A DNA stretch of 64,000 bases from Ephemerocybe angulata. Taxonomy: Eukaryota; Basidiomycota; Agaricomycetes; Agaricales; Psathyrellaceae. A model generated the notes under the pieces. It did not search any database, had not been told where the DNA came from, and saw nothing but the letters and a program-made list of their open reading frames with translations. The stretch spans positions 1 through 64,000 of the forward strand of contig JAACJK010000173.1 of assembly GCA_013368325.1 (NCBI GenBank), given 5' to 3'. Made by a program: the position numbers and the translations under genes. Positions 1 to 12,400 of this stretch are shown piece after piece (position 1 is the stretch's first letter; the number at the start of each line of letters is the position of its first letter).

Positions 1-122
1 AATTCTAGCACCCAAAGAGGCAACGGGCGCTTAACTGTTGACATCGGCGGTGTTATATAAGTACTCGCACTTCTCGGCTTTCATCTAATTTCAGTAATAC
101 ATTATATTCACACTATTCTAAC

Positions 123-3100
123 CTAAGACAGGTCCATGTCGTCTGGTGAGGTCGGCCCATTTTGAACCTCCTGTGCAGAGTCAACAGGCTCAATCCCTGA
201 TGCAACACTCTCCCGATCTCTCCTCGCATAGTAGAGGCTTGGGTCAGCTATCTCGTTCTTGGCTGCCTCAATTGAGCGATCAACAGGCTCCCACGTGTGT
301 TCAAAGCGCCTTCGGAGCCCGCTGCATAAGGCGGCCTGACGCAGGGCGTATGCACGAAGGCCTTCCGCGTATTCGTCTGGGATATCCGGAAGTCCATTGG
401 CTTTCGCGTGTTCCTGTTTTGCTGAACCATGCTCGACCCATTTCTTCTCCTTCCAAGACATGAAACGCGAAGTGCGTTTCATTTCCTCCTTGACGATGTT
501 GATTTCTTCATTATACCTGCATGCACGCGCTCGGGATTTAGCCCACTCCACCTTGATTGCTATGGAGATTAATTAAGCATATACCCCCAGAAACGTCAAT
601 GTGTAAATACGTACTTTCTTCTTCCCAATCCGTCCGATTATCAGATGCTGCTCCCGAGTGTCTCCAAATCCAAGAGAGCGTTCTGTTTGTTTCGTTTGTC
701 GTGATACTATCTTCATCCCACTCGATGCGCGCCATGGACCTAATGTCGCTATCCTCCAACGGCAAGAATATCTTGTCAACACCGGGCTTCCCCAGGAGAA
801 TCGCAAGGGAGAGCAAGGCAGTACGTGCTTGCCGATATTCATCCCGTGCGGTCTTGATGCGGTCTTGAATACTGTCCAGAAGTGTAAGCGCCTTCGTATT
901 CGGCCCTTGGCCCCGCAGATGACGATCCTTGAGGTCCCAAACAGTGGTACGCCGTTGAAGGAAGCGCCGTAGGGTAGTCAAAGCTTCCTGAGCCTGAGCG
1001 TTGCGGAGCTCGTATTCAATTTCTATCAGTCGGCCGTCGACGGGAGCTTTCTTCCCGATCTGGGAAGGAAGCCAAAGAGGGAGGTCATACGGGCGGATAC
1101 TGGTCGTTCCCGTGGATTGCTGTCGTAGAGTCACAGTGGCGGGGATATAGAGCTGGAGGATGGAATACCAAGCTTCGATCTTCCTCACCAAAGCGTTGGA
1201 ACGAAGTTGAACTCGTGTGAGTTCGCGGTCACGCGAATGAGTCCAGACTTGCTTCATTTCCGCCCTCAGAGCACGTCTATGGATAAATTGTCAGTACGCC
1301 GTGCATCCCGGTAGACTGACAGATACGTACTGGTCTGCTTCCAAGTCCATTCCTCGGGATATCAACACGCTCGGAGACACATCAGGACAGAGAGAAAAAT
1401 CCTTCCCCGTGCGATTTCGATGGCCTCCACAGCTGCAAGGGCCTTTCGAGTAGCGTCTTGCTTGGGCGCAATCACCAGTGATTCGAAGGGGTTGGGCTTC
1501 GAGGGATCCTCCTCCCAGGCTTCAGCAGCTGCTTTCCATGAGGCCAGCTTCCCTTCATCTAGAGTAGCTTCTAATTCTTGGTGCGCAATTGTGTGCTCCG
1601 CTACCTTGGAGACGGTGTTGTCCATCTTCTTCGCTAACGAGTTCCCTGATATAGTCGGTCAGCTTTGTGTAGAGTCACCCGTGCAAAATTAGAACGACGT
1701 ACCGAGATCTACGATCTTGCGCCAATTGTAGTCGCCAAAGTTGTAATCTAATGTATCACGGCGTGTTCCCGGCCCCATCTCCCGCGTACTCGTTGCCAGT
1801 GGATTCGCATCCCCCCATCCACGCTCGGGAGCTTCTCCATCTCCAAGGCCGCCCCCAGGGGTGAACATAAACGCGTACTTCGTTTGACATGGTGGAACAT
1901 GGGCTGGGAGGTGGAATTTGGGGACAACAAACCGAATCTGAGTATCCGCCTTGAGAAGCGGTGACTCCCGCTTCTCATCCATCAGCAATAAACGGGCAAG
2001 TAGGTGCTTCGACCATTGACAGGCGATGTCATATGAAATTATGAACGTCCTGAGCAGGCTGAGGCCGAAGATCATGAGTCCAAAGTGAAGGATATAATCC
2101 ATGTTGCAGTATCTAGATAAAATTAGCACGGCTTCTGTCCCCAATTCGTGAAAACATACCTCTCCCCCTTTTGTAAATCGCACACAGCGGAGGGGCGCTT
2201 CATGTTGTGCCGCGCACACTCCACCGTTGCTGCCCCGGAAGAAGCATAGCCCTGGCCAGGGGTCACGTCTGCGAGATTGACCGCGTCGTGCCGCGAGCAG
2301 TCACTTTTGGGTTCGACTTCATCCGCGTGCGCTTCGAGGTATTTCTCGAACTGCTGATTCTCCACGTAGTAGGAGAATCCTCTGCTAAGTCCAGGATCCG
2401 CTGCTTCGCTTGAGACGTCCTTCCGTCGTAGACGGAAACACGCATCAAGCGCCAAGTTCAAGGCATGAATATACCTAGAAGAAGTAATATATCTCGAATA
2501 TTTCCCAAGGAAGTTTCAAATGGAACATACCTCAACGCCTGACTCTCGTTTTCCCAGTCATCAGGCATATTGATGTTCGGGTGGGGACATGCAGGACAGA
2601 GAAGCGCACATTCACCCAGATTTGTCTGCGCAGATGTGCGAAGAGGATCATGCCCGCGCGCATGCCGCTTCAGGAGTTTCAGATGGCGCCATTCATGGAC
2701 CATCCTCAAGAAGCTTGGGTATCGATCCTGTAAGACCAAATTAGTTGCTAACCTCGTATATAGAAACAATGAATGAATTACCTTTGCAGGGCTCAAGCCT
2801 GTGTTGTCGGTAAGTCGCGAAAGTGCCTTCCATAACTCGAACGGTGAGACTTTAGACTCGTATTGGAGAATCTCGAATACTTCGAGAACCCTGAAGGTAG
2901 CGGCACTCTTCGGATTCTCGATGGTCGCCGGATAGAGCCGCCTTTCAAGGAGTTGTTCCACTTGGGACTTAGCCGTGGCACCGCAGCGACAATAGTCGAG
3001 CCCGACAAGGTGGACGGTGTCGCAGTCGATTATTACGAAGTCGTCGCCCCAGGTTCGGTCCGGTAATGGACATATCTCCCCAGGTGGGTGGCCAAGCTGG

Positions 3101-3862
3101 ATTCGAACTCCTAAGGATTTCAAGGATGACTTGACAAAAAAATTGCCATTCCATGACTGAGAACAATTAGTAGCTGGTATACGAGGAAAGTCATGCTACT
3201 CACCTGAATACGATGTAAAGGGAGGTGCTGATGGGAGTCCCGCATGCACTCGCCGCACAGGAGCCCGAGGTTGTCACAAACGGTGCATCGGTACTGCGCT
3301 ACTGACCGTAAAGTCTCTTCGGCCAATGGACACCGTGTACACACCTCGGGCGGGTTCTTTCCTCGCCCTTCCAGTGTCAGTAGAATCCGAAGGTATTCAT
3401 CAATCTGTTTCGTCCACTCGTGAATGACAGCATCCTAGTAAGTAGTGTGGATATCAGCATCCTGTAGGCATCAATCGAAGAAACATGACCTACTCCCTCC
3501 CCTTTGGGTCGATTCCGTGCGTCGGCACCCTGAACAGATGGGGGAGTCTCTTCTTGATCAATGAAGCTCTCGTAGTAGCTTCTATCCCAGCCATTCAGTT
3601 CCGTATTCTCCTCCCAGCTGCTCAGTATTTCTTCCGCTGTCCGAATCTTAGCAACCGGTGGCGGATACTCTTCGACGCCGTCGAGGTCGAGGGTGTGCAT
3701 CTTATTCGAGACAATCCTCAGGTTGCCAGTCGAAAGCCGCTTAAAGTTAGTTATCTCAATGTTCTGAGCAGAGGTCGAAGGAGCCGATGGTCGTAGCGTT
3801 TCCAAGGGAGTGGAGCTCATGATCTTGATCTTCCGCTTCCTGGACTTCGCTGGCTTGGACAT
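123..3862 (-). pseudogene. KDZ-family transposase, CxC2 type (island A copy), one frameshift
   Basis: This is a KDZ-superfamily DNA transposase of the CxC2 cysteine-cluster subtype, the enzyme expected to cut and move island A. I read about nine exons on the minus strand from ATG 3862. The order is a basic N-terminus (SKPAKSRKRKIK), the Cys cluster around 3350-3200 (CTRCP, CTVCDNLGLLCGECM), GLDYCRCG near 3000, CPACPHP near 2600, LALDACFRLRRKD near 2450, the catalytic-region block YDIACQW near 2020, and GDGEAPERGWGDANPL near 1820. A coiled-coil-like C-terminus ends at 123. It aligns exon by exon with the copy at 30.6-34.3 kb. Unlike that copy it carries a one-base shift at about 1405-1411: the frame before it (EIAR) and after it (KDFSL) differ by one base, and the downstream splice phase fits only the second frame. 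The lesion lies C-terminal to the catalytic blocks. It could be a real mutation or an assembly error. Confidence 0.88.
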
Positions 3863-4104
3863 GTTGGGAAGGGCTGGTCAGGGATCGACTCACTATCTGG
3901 ATCCCGCGTATTGAACCAATTTATAGCAGGCCAGTACGACGTACAAGGCTATAAATCCAAAGGTCTGGTGTCTAGCAGCCCAGCATAGTCCATGGGACGA
4001 CGTGCACTCTATTTCACCTTGGAAGCGAAGGCTGCTGCCCAGCGAGACCAACGTGCTATCCGTAATCAAGATCCCAGGTGGGTTCTCTATTAGACAGACC
4101 CTGT
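3863..4104. promoter_or_regulatory. Divergent intergenic region between KDZ-A and acc1-A
   Basis: This gap of about 240 bp separates the transposase start (minus strand) from the acc1 start (plus strand), so it probably holds both promoters. I see no clear TATA box that I would place confidently. The role is inferred only from gene arrangement. Confidence 0.35.
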
Positions 4105-4746
4105 ATGCGGCAATTGACACATTCTAGCTCAGCAGCAGCTCGTAGCAAACAGAACAGGAGGGCTTACCTCAAAAGAAAGAAGCCGCCTGTCCCATCCCAA
4201 CAAGTTCTGGATCTAGCCGAAGCGGAATTGTCCGATCCAGCCTACCGGTCCACCTTCGTTCGATTTGCAGAGGGAGACGACCTCCTCGTGCTCGATGCCG
4301 TGGAAGTTGAAGAAGAAGATTTCGAAGCGATGATCGGCCTGCCCCCATACCCCGAATCAGTCACCTCCCTTGAGAGCTTCGCCGACTCGTGGCCGCAAGT
4401 GGGAGCTGCCCTTCATGGCTATATGACGCACCGATATAGCAGCGCCCTGAGTTCTCGCGTTGCCGCACTGCGTGGGTTCTCCGAGGCCACGCTGCGGGAA
4501 GAGATATGGAATGAGTATGGGTCACTTGAAGAACGCTTTCGGCGCCTCACGCAAATCACAGTTGAGCAGGCGCAGTCCAACGAGGCGGAGATATCTTCGA
4601 TAGGTGCAATTGTGACTCAGAATCAGTTGTGGACAGCGCGCAGGATGGTGGATGTGGCGGAGGAGTTGAGAGAGTTGAAGTTGGGCCGAGACTTTCTATT
4701 ACGTACACTAACGGAGCGCACATGGAAACTCGGCAAGTACCAATGA
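4105..4746 (+). CDS. acc1-A: KDZ-linked accessory protein with GLPPYP motif, function unknown
   Basis: This single-exon ORF encodes about 213 residues from ATG 4105; an in-frame GTG at 4078 precedes it. I do not recognise a named domain. It starts with a basic stretch (SKQNRRAYLKRKK), has a central GLPPYPESV motif followed by W..V..ALHGY.TH, then a long helical, probably coiled-coil half. It ends RDFLLRTLTERTWKLGKY. The same layout recurs in the ORF at 34,563-35,219 (ENKRAYAKRQ, GLPPYPSEI, W..V.VALQGYLTH, C-terminal LCDRMFILGRLG), beside the other KDZ transposase. Here it is divergent from the transposase, whereas in island B it is codirectional. It ends 18 bp before the convergent acc2-A stop. 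A DNA- or transposase-binding helper is possible but is only inference. Confidence 0.72.
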   Translation: MRQLTHSSSAAARSKQNRRAYLKRKKPPVPSQQVLDLAEAELSDPAYRSTFVRFAEGDDLLVLDAVEVEEEDFEAMIGLPPYPESVTSLESFADSWPQVGAALHGYMTHRYSSALSSRVAALRGFSEATLREEIWNEYGSLEERFRRLTQITVEQAQSNEAEISSIGAIVTQNQLWTARRMVDVAEELRELKLGRDFLLRTLTERTWKLGKYQ

Positions 4747-4764
4747 TAGCCGGGACCGGCGGAA

Positions 4765-5312
4765 TCAGATGTAATGACTACCGAACATATCGTCCTTCTG
4801 CGAGCAGATTCTACAGGCGGGGATGAGACACGTGAAGGAGTCATGGTAAGTGAGCCACTCCTTGTAGGCGTTGCAGAAAGCAATAGCCGTTTTGACCTGT
4901 TCCTCCTGCCTCTTCTTGTCGAGAATTTTGTTCGCGTGCCTGGTCATCTCAAAACGGATCCTCTAGAAAGGAACATGGTCTAAGTCAGCACGCTTTAGTC
5001 AGGTGGGCGCTCGTACCTTTCTCTCCTCCATCAGCTTCTCTTCGTATCCCACCCTTTTCATTCCCCCCTCGCCACCGAACTTCCATCGCTTGAGCCAGCC
5101 ATCGATGAAGGGCTCGATGTATTCCTCCCCGCGCCCTTCAGAGATGGCTTGCGCATACTCAGGGACCTTCTGCTTCATGTATGCCGTCTTCTGCATGTTG
5201 AAGGGTGGGTAGGGGTTGTCGCTGTGCTGTTCGGGCCGTCAGATAAGCGTCCGATGGGAGAGGAAGGCTGTGGAGAGAAGCATGGACTCACCTGCTTAAT
5301 TTGGATGGACAT
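4765..5312 (-). CDS. acc2-A: small helical KDZ-linked protein, function unknown
   Basis: This is a three-exon gene, 5312-5292, 5190-5017 and 4962-4765, giving about 130 residues. All donors are GTGAGT or GTACGA and all acceptors are CAG or TAG. The first exon encodes only MSIQIKQ. The protein is charged and helical, with KTAYMKQKVPEYAQA near the start, a W-rich patch (DGWLKRWKF), and a C-terminus with four cysteines (CNAY..CLIPACRICSQ). It pairs with 36,112-36,596 in island B: both have a QxAY.....Y..AI opening, a W..RW motif, and an intron falling at exactly the same place (after ...ERK, phase 0). The opening resembles the N-terminal helical region of many uncharacterised agaricomycete proteins. 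No biochemical role can be read from it. Confidence 0.68.
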
Positions 5313-5959
5313 TGTTGATGGGGTGTTAAACTTGGTGGGCTCGTGAGGCGAATGTTGGAGTTACTGGGCTACCCTGGTGCGCTATATATGCAGACCCAGG
5401 GCTCTCGCAGAACTTCTGGTCATTCCTAGCAGCAGTTTCGATGGATACGAGGATTTACAGAAGGAGAGACAGGACGTGAGTCAAGCCCCAACTCGAACAC
5501 CCGCTCCTACCTTCTGAGGCGCCCATTTTTCAGATCAATCGGTACGGAGACCTCGTCCTGTCATAGTGATGTATCAGAATATACCTGAGATCGCCCTTCT
5601 TGTTTAATGCATGGGTATCACAAATAGCCGCCAGTGGAGCGGGATTCTCGTGCTTGACCCAAGAGATCACAAGTCCAGCGCCTAATTCGTGCGGAGCACG
5701 GATTAGGCTCACAGAAGGCCAGAGATCTCGATTTAAATTAACGCTTCGTAAGGACAATCAGTTGGGAAGCTGGAGACCGGTGTGGACGCAATACACTCGC
5801 GCCTAAGATAAATTATATTATTCTGTCTATCTACTGCGCAGATTTTCTTGAGCTCAAGGTGCGTCATGGCAGAAGCAAGTCCAACGGCTCGTGTAACTAG
5901 GGGACTGCATGGGACGGGGTACTCGAGACTCGCATCACGATAGCCGGGATATATTTGGC
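5313..5959. other. Spacer with no convincing gene
   Basis: The only notable frame is a 75-codon minus-strand ORF at 5530-5757 (opening MSLRSVNLNRD) that lacks recognisable motifs, a paralogue in island B, or convincing introns. I do not call it a gene. Confidence 0.4.
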
Positions 5960-6454
5960 CTATCTATACAAGAGATCGATCAAGCTACGAAGGGAGACGG
6001 GAAAGGCGCGGTCAGTATACGCGGCAAGGTCGGTCAGGGTGTCAAGCTTCAGCGCGAGGTCTGACTTCAGATTGCGGACCGTGCGGTTGTACATAACGAG
6101 GGTAGCTGGACGTCGGATTCCGCCGGAGTTATATCGACCGGCAAGGCGCCGTATAGCGGAGCGAATCGACTAGAATAAACCGTGAGTCAGTGAGGTGATC
6201 AAGAAGCAAGTTTGGGAGAACGGGAGGTAAGGGTGGGGACATACAGCGACCTTGTCCCGGAGAACCCAATGGCGATACGACGGAGTGCTGGAGGCGCGAA
6301 AATACTGAGGATAGTTGAGGAACCAGCGCGTGAGGTAGAGCAGCCAAAAGGCTTTTAGGTCCCCGTCGACCACGAGGACTTCTATGTATTCAAGCGCGCC
6401 AATGATCAGGTCGCACTCTTGAGGAATGGTCCAATCGGTATGGACAGTTGGCAT
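5960..6454 (-). CDS. acc3-A: small KDZ-island protein, function unknown
   Basis: This is a two-exon gene, 6454-6245 and 6169-5960, with a GTATGT donor and CTAG acceptor, coding for 139 residues. It opens MPTVHTDWTIPQECD and contains an aromatic helix (FWLLYLTRWFLNYPQYF). After the intron it has a basic second half (IRSAIRRLAGRY, RPATLVMYNRTVRNLKSDL). I do not recognise the family. It may be a distant homologue of the gene at 21,290-22,101 in island B. Both have a phase-0 intron after an alanine that follows a lysine-containing stretch, followed by a basic block with a Y..R.R....DLA...DTL pattern. That relationship is tentative, and the island B protein is much longer at its C-terminus. Confidence 0.55.
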
Positions 6455-7960
6455 GGCTGGAGAAGAAGATACCGAGTCAGTCGTCGCTGGCGAGGGGTGC
6501 TACGGGCCTGAACGCGCATGTACTCACAGCTGGCTGATATTTGGGGGCTCTGGGTTGGAGACTGCGAAACGAAGCCAGCGAAACACGACTACTTGTAGCC
6601 CACCCTTAGGCATTGTGGCGCGCGGGTACGGTGAAGGAAGGAAGTTGTCAGAACTTTGATGGATCGTGGATTGGATCTTGCTTTGGCGATCAGTGTGAGC
6701 TACATATGGGTGCAATCTGTGATCTCTCCGCCCTTCCAGGGATATCATCTAGCCAATGGGAGTGCGAATAGAACTGCTGTGACTGAAAGCTCGACATAGA
6801 TGTGTCGATTTCTGAGGGCTGAGTATACCGATAAGGGATATGAGTGCGGGAGGAATATCTAACACGTATGCTCTAATCCGATCTTACAATGTACATAAGT
6901 AGCAATGATTTATTTGTGGTGGTCTTGAAAGTAGGCATTCCACAGCGAGTTCTTACAGTGAAACTCTTAAGCGTCTGCAACATTTCCGTCTAACTCATTT
7001 TTATCTATCTACTACCGAGGTACCCAGGTATCTCAAACATCGGAGAGACATTTAATATACATGCTGAGCTCTTTGGGAGGTGGAGAGCTTCTGTTCAGAA
7101 CAGTCTGGGAGTGTTTTATGTTTTATTCCAGAAACATAAAGAGTACACTCAGGTAAGCGCTAATAACAAATATCGCGAGGCTTATACTGCCCCATAGCTT
7201 TAAATTTAAGCCACCTAGCCCTCTATTACCCTTTTCTAGGCCGTGGATGGAGTCCGATGCGAAAGCAACCTCCTCACGCTGCTGATCACCGCAGGCGTAC
7301 CAATCAGTCAATATCCAGGCAGATATAGGCATATACAATCATTCTAATCCTAGCAGACGTGAGGTAGGGTTTCTGTTACTATGTGTAAGTAGATATCTGT
7401 GTCGCATTCAAGATTTGCCCTGCACTTTCAACTGTTTGTCGTTTCGCGACACACCTGAATTCGACTAAGTCCAATTCGGCAATTGCCGAACGTGCACTTG
7501 GCCGCGATGCTGCCGGCGGCTGGATTGTGGTATCGGCGTCTACTCAGCCTGTCCCTTTGACATACCTATTGCTCACATAGCGAATTATTGAGATATCTTC
7601 ATATAGAACTCTGGATTTCAGAGGCCAAAGACCTCCATACCACGAGCACTGACTGGCCTTCAGCGTGATTCTTGGGAACGACTTAGGGACTTCAGTTACA
7701 GATTTGGGCGCACTTCTTCTGCTTCCTCTCATGCATATTACGTAGAAACAACGGGAGATATATTGTCCGGGGATTCAGAACTTAACAGAGATTTTTTTGC
7801 GTTACAGGGTATCAAGTAAGTTGGGAGAACTAAGTCGAAAGAGAGCGAGCGATGCGACACACGAGACAGAAGACGAGAGCAGGGGAGATACCATCGCCTC
7901 GAGCAAGAAGGGGTAAGTAAGTAGCGGCGAGCGGTGAGGGAGGTGATGGTAGGTAGACGT
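6455..7960. other. Non-coding or unassigned stretch of island A
   Basis: I find no supported gene. Two minus-strand frames (6748-6524, containing MPKGGLQVVVF, and 7338-7123, ending in a hydrophobic KLWGSISLAIFVISAYL run) look weakly protein-like, but they do not join to each other or to acc3-A in a consistent phase. Much of 6780-7540 is AT-rich. Confidence 0.4.
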
Positions 7961-9095
7961 CTAAGCATGCGTAACGAAACCCCTACCATGGGCTGTGACA
8001 TAAGCCTCGTATGCAGCAATGAGAGAGCGGTGCCGGGTGAAGCTAGCAGCGGAGACACCGGTGACAAAAGGAGAGGTACTCATCCTATTTAGGCATCAGA
8101 AAAATTGCTAGAAGGCAGGAAGTTGGGATACACCCACCAGTCGCCGAAGACCCCAACTCTAATTCCGCGGGTAACCGTGTAGTAGCGTTCGCCTGTGAGT
8201 AAACGAGAGAGTTAGTTACCAAATGTAGCACTCTATCCGTGAAAGGGTACATACAGCCGTTGCCGGCGTAAACCGCAGATTCGGGTGCAGGGGGAGGAAC
8301 ATTAGGACCCAAGGAGTGGAAGCCGGGAATCGGTGCGATCGGCGCAGGAACTTCGATAGGCGCGGCGGGAGGGGCGGCAGGAGCGATCCCCACAGGCGCG
8401 GCGGGAGGGGCGGCAGGAGCGATCCCCACAGGCGCGGCGGGAGGGGCGGCAGGAGCGGTCCCCACCAAAGTAGCGGCAATGGGGCTGGGTCCAGCCACAA
8501 CGGTGGCGGCGGCGGCGGGAATGGGACCAGCGGCGGCGGGAGAGGGTCCAACAACCACAGCAGCAGCGGGAGTGGCACCAGGGGCGGCGTGAGTGGTTCC
8601 AGCCACGACAGCGGCCACGGGAGCGCTGGGAGCAGGAGCAGCAGAAGAAGGGGCTGCATCATCTGTCAGCATATATGATGGAAGGTAACTGTGATTAATA
8701 AAGAAGAGTAGATACCAGTGCTAGGGGGAGGGGAGACTTGATCGAACTCCTCATCCTCGAAATCGCTTACGCTGATGGGTGCAGTGACGATGCCGGTTCC
8801 CCTGCACCTAGCGCAAGTGCTGAGTTCTAAATAGCGGGTTATCTCAGAATATCGGGCATGAAACAAATCGTAACACATACCATGTTCGTCGTCACCAGGA
8901 CGGACGAAAGAATCCAAGATGAGGTGGCCTAATTGTCCAAGGGTGAGGTTGCACAGTGCTGGAGACATAAGGGTAGAACATACGATCATCAATAGCACGG
9001 ATCAAAGAGCCAAGGAGCCTCAACAGCGCTGGAGAGATAGCGACGCGATTGATGGTCGCGACACCCTCAGAGCTGGTGTTGGCTTGGTTGACCAT
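7961..9095 (-). CDS. RNase H1 N-terminal-domain protein with CxxCxGTG motif (island A)
   Basis: Five to six short exons read from ATG 9095 to TAG 7961. The domain order is a helical N-terminus ending SLIRAIDDR, a CARCRGTGIV zinc-knuckle-like motif, and an acidic stretch. Next comes an Ala/Pro-rich linker with three near-identical 36 bp repeats at about 8350-8460, then a C-terminal RNase H1-N (caulimovirus viroplasmin-like) domain. That last domain reads YYTVTRGIRVGVFGDW, an intron, then a TGVSAASFTRH...AAYEAYV block, matching the family pattern Y.V..GR..GV...W....V.GV.G.......A..AY. Such domains bind RNA-DNA hybrids in RNase H1; there is no catalytic RNase H domain here. All splice phases agree and I see no lesion. 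The paralogue at 27.5-28.8 kb has the intron at the same point, inside the Trp codon. It lies head to head with the WWG gene. Confidence 0.75.
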
Positions 9096-9455
9096 TAGAT
9101 CAAAAATGTTGATAATCGACTGGAGAGAGAAAGTGTTGGAAAAGGGATAATGGCGTTAGTCACTGTATCAGGGGGTTTATATAGGAACAGATCCCTACTT
9201 ACGTCTGGCAATTTGTACAAACAAGTACGAATCTGTGGACACTCGAGAAGGCCGGGACCAGGTTGAACTTGTGATCGAAAGTACCCAAATAAGGCTATGG
9301 AGAGCCTCCAGAGACAGATTTGGAGCTTCCGAAAAAGACAATGCATTAGAAAATAGCTAGGTTTATAATGCATTTCGATGCATTGGAGTTTCACAGCTCT
9401 CCACTCTTTTCAGACGCCCTATCAGGATCCTATCTCGTGCCCTGGTCAGGTCAAT
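9096..9455. promoter_or_regulatory. Divergent promoter region of the RNase H1-N/WWG gene pair (A)
   Basis: This gap of about 360 bp between two head-to-head genes contains three copies of the island's TGCATT motif (around 9340-9390: AATGCATTAGA, AATGCATTTC, GATGCATTGG). The same motif is massively repeated at 13.4-15.5 kb. It may therefore be bound by an element-encoded protein. The role is inferred. Confidence 0.4.
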
Positions 9456-12400
9456 ATGGCGCCTCAAAGCTGGCTTTCAGAAATACGACGAACCTACTGC
9501 GAGTCCTTCCTCCCCGAATACTCTGAATGCCGGGTCAAGAAGAGGTACAAGCAATTTTGGCTTAAGCTCTTCGCCGGCTACCTCACGATGTTCCCACTTG
9601 TCGAGGATACGTTCCCAGGGTTAAAGCTAGGAGATCTCAACGACGAACAAATGGGGCAGTACTCGATCGCCCTCGGGAAGCTACAGAAGGTGGTCTCACT
9701 AGTTCCTCTTCATCCCATCACCGGATACTAATCTCCAGACTCCACCCGAATGTAGCGGTTGAAGGAGTGGTTTCGATGGCAGTTCAACCCTAGGAGCAGG
9801 AACAACACCGTATCGGTCTCGCCCAAGCTTCTGAAGGAAATCTACGTGCCTCGAACACGGGGACTGAAGGCGTACGAGGCTTTCGCCAAGCTCTACCCAG
9901 AGAAAGTGTCAGCTGCCTTGGAAGAACGCTGTGAGAAGGATGGAATAGAGAAGTCAAAAAAGGTCTCGAGATGGCACGGCGTATGTAAGGAACTGTATAA
10001 TAACGCTACCGAAGAAGAGATACAAGCCGTTGAGGAACGGATTGCGGACGACGCAGAGGAGGAAGAGGAGGGTGAAGATGGGGAACCAGAGACTTATCAT
10101 CGGTATGTTTTGCAAAATCCTTCCAACGATAGACCCAGTTCTAACTCACCTCGACCTAGGTTCCTCACCTCGCTTCCCAGTGTTCTCTCCGCTGTTGTAG
10201 ATCCGGCTGTCCGCAAGGCAGGTGTTCTCGCAGTAGTGACGATTGTGGGTCCCGAACCGGCGTCTGATGGCCAAATCAAAGTCCACACGTGAGCATCCCA
10301 AATTGGGACATCGCTGTATCAGGAGTCAGGACTGATCTCAAACCTCAGGCTGCAGTTCGGTGACAAGGACAAGACACCCTTGTTCGCCGCTACTTGGAAC
10401 GAATATGAGCGTGTTTTTGTCACAGCGCTTTCTCAGTTTGCTAAGCGCCATGAGTTTCGTACGCGCCATTTTCCCATTTCCACCGTATCTCTCTGACTTC
10501 TGTCTTTGTCTTTCAGTGCCAGAGCTTTGCGCCCAACGAGCTCTCAACAAAGATGTAAGGGCTTCTGGGTCACAAGGTGCGTCCTATGATCACTAGGAAG
10601 TAGTATTATTCTGATAGATATCCTGACAGGTCTATCCGCCACTAAGGAAGCTTCCCCGAACTCGATACCGTCCATGAACCCACCAGTCCCTGCCCCCACG
10701 GTCTCCACGACGTCCACGGAGACCAACACCCCCAAATCGATTCCTCACCCTCAATCGAATTCCTCCAACCTTCTATCTACCCTTCCGAACCTACCCAAAA
10801 CCATCGAGACCAGTCAAGGTGCAGGAGTCGAACACGGCGATTCGGCTTCGCCTGCCTTCGCGAACCATCCCAATGCTGGCTCTACCGCCATAAATGGCTC
10901 TGGGGCTGAAATTGGCTTGCTGAGGTCCGCCTTCCCGAATCGCGGTGACTCCAATTCATCTACCGTAGGAGCCCAAAATAGCTTCGCATCTCAGTCTCTG
11001 TCTTCGTCTTCATCCGCCCTGTCTTCGTCTTCATCCGCCTTCCCCAATCAAGCCATTGACAACGGCGGCGACTTTCCTTGCCCGATGTCCAATCTTTTTC
11101 CCTTTCCGGACCATACCGCGCCTTCGAATGGTTCCGCCGCATCGTGGTGCGACATCAATCTTCATCAGGCAGGTGTTTCGATTCAGATCCCTCCTTCTCA
11201 GACTGGTGAGTGCATATCACCCGTTCGCCTTACCAGTCTGATTAAGCATTCATCTAGCTACGTGGGACGTGAGCATGGGGAACATGACCGCTAACTGGAA
11301 GGATGATCCCATGTTCGCCGGTACTGCAGGGGATTTGACATCGCAGGATTCTAGCTACAGAAATAATCGCCTTGCATCACATAACCATCTTCTCCCTCCC
11401 GTGAACGACTTTGACACAGAACCAGAGTTCGATATGTCTGCACTTGGGCAGGAGAGGGAGTCGGAACCTGAGGGCGTAAACCCGAGCTATCGGCCGGGGT
11501 CAGCGCTGGATGCCGCTCTGAAGCTTTGGGACGAGAGGGCTAAGGCAAAAGAACCATCTGTACGGACTAAAAACGTGCGTTATATTACCCTACTAACTCA
11601 GAACGCTGACTCATTCCAGAACAGTCTACGGTCAACCGTCATCAATGTGCTTTGGATACTGCTTCGAAGTCCGTCGACACCTCGTTCCCTGCGCCCAAAA
11701 TATTTTCTTCTGTCAATCTGCATGAGCTCCCCGATCAAAGTGCTTCGGTAAACCGCGGTGCCTCTGACGCCAATTCGGTTCCCAAGGTTGGGATACCCGC
11801 CAACTCCTCTGTCAATAGATCATCCCCTTTGACGCGTAGCACTACTGTCACCACCACGAGTCAGGTTCTTTTTGATATCACCAACAGCATCCCCGATACC
11901 AGTCTCACATCTAGTCTCAATCCCGCCACCAACGCCGACATCACCGTCCCCAATCGCGAGAACATACCCCCAGGTGTCAATCTCTCTGCCTCGGTATCGG
12001 CCTCAGGATCTCACTCATCGCGCGGAGAGGCGCATACCAGTAGTACCGATGTGATCCCTCTCACTCAGACACAATGGGTGAATCCAACTCCCGTTGCCAA
12101 ACCCCAGCTAGCTCTCAATGCCAGCCCCCACGTCGAGGCACCCTCCCACAATGCTGATGTTCAAATTGAGAAGCCCGCCCCCAACGCCAACCCCCATATC
12201 AAGGAGCCCGCCCCCGTCGCCAACCCGGTCGCCAACGCTGTTATCAAGAACCCCGCTCCCATTGCCAGTCCCTCCATCGGGGCACCCTCCCGCAGCGCTG
12301 ACGTTCAAATCGAGAAGCCCACCCCCAACGCCAACCCCCATATCAAGGCCCCCATCGCCAACCCCCATGTCGAGAAGCCCGCCCCCGTCGCCAAATCATC

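Noticed and set aside
8216..8678. Long Leu/Pro-rich and Arg/Gly-rich frames around the Ala/Pro linker of the RNase H1-N gene
   Set aside because: Other-frame readings of the 36 bp repeats; the frame that joins the flanking exons in phase is the Ala/Pro one.
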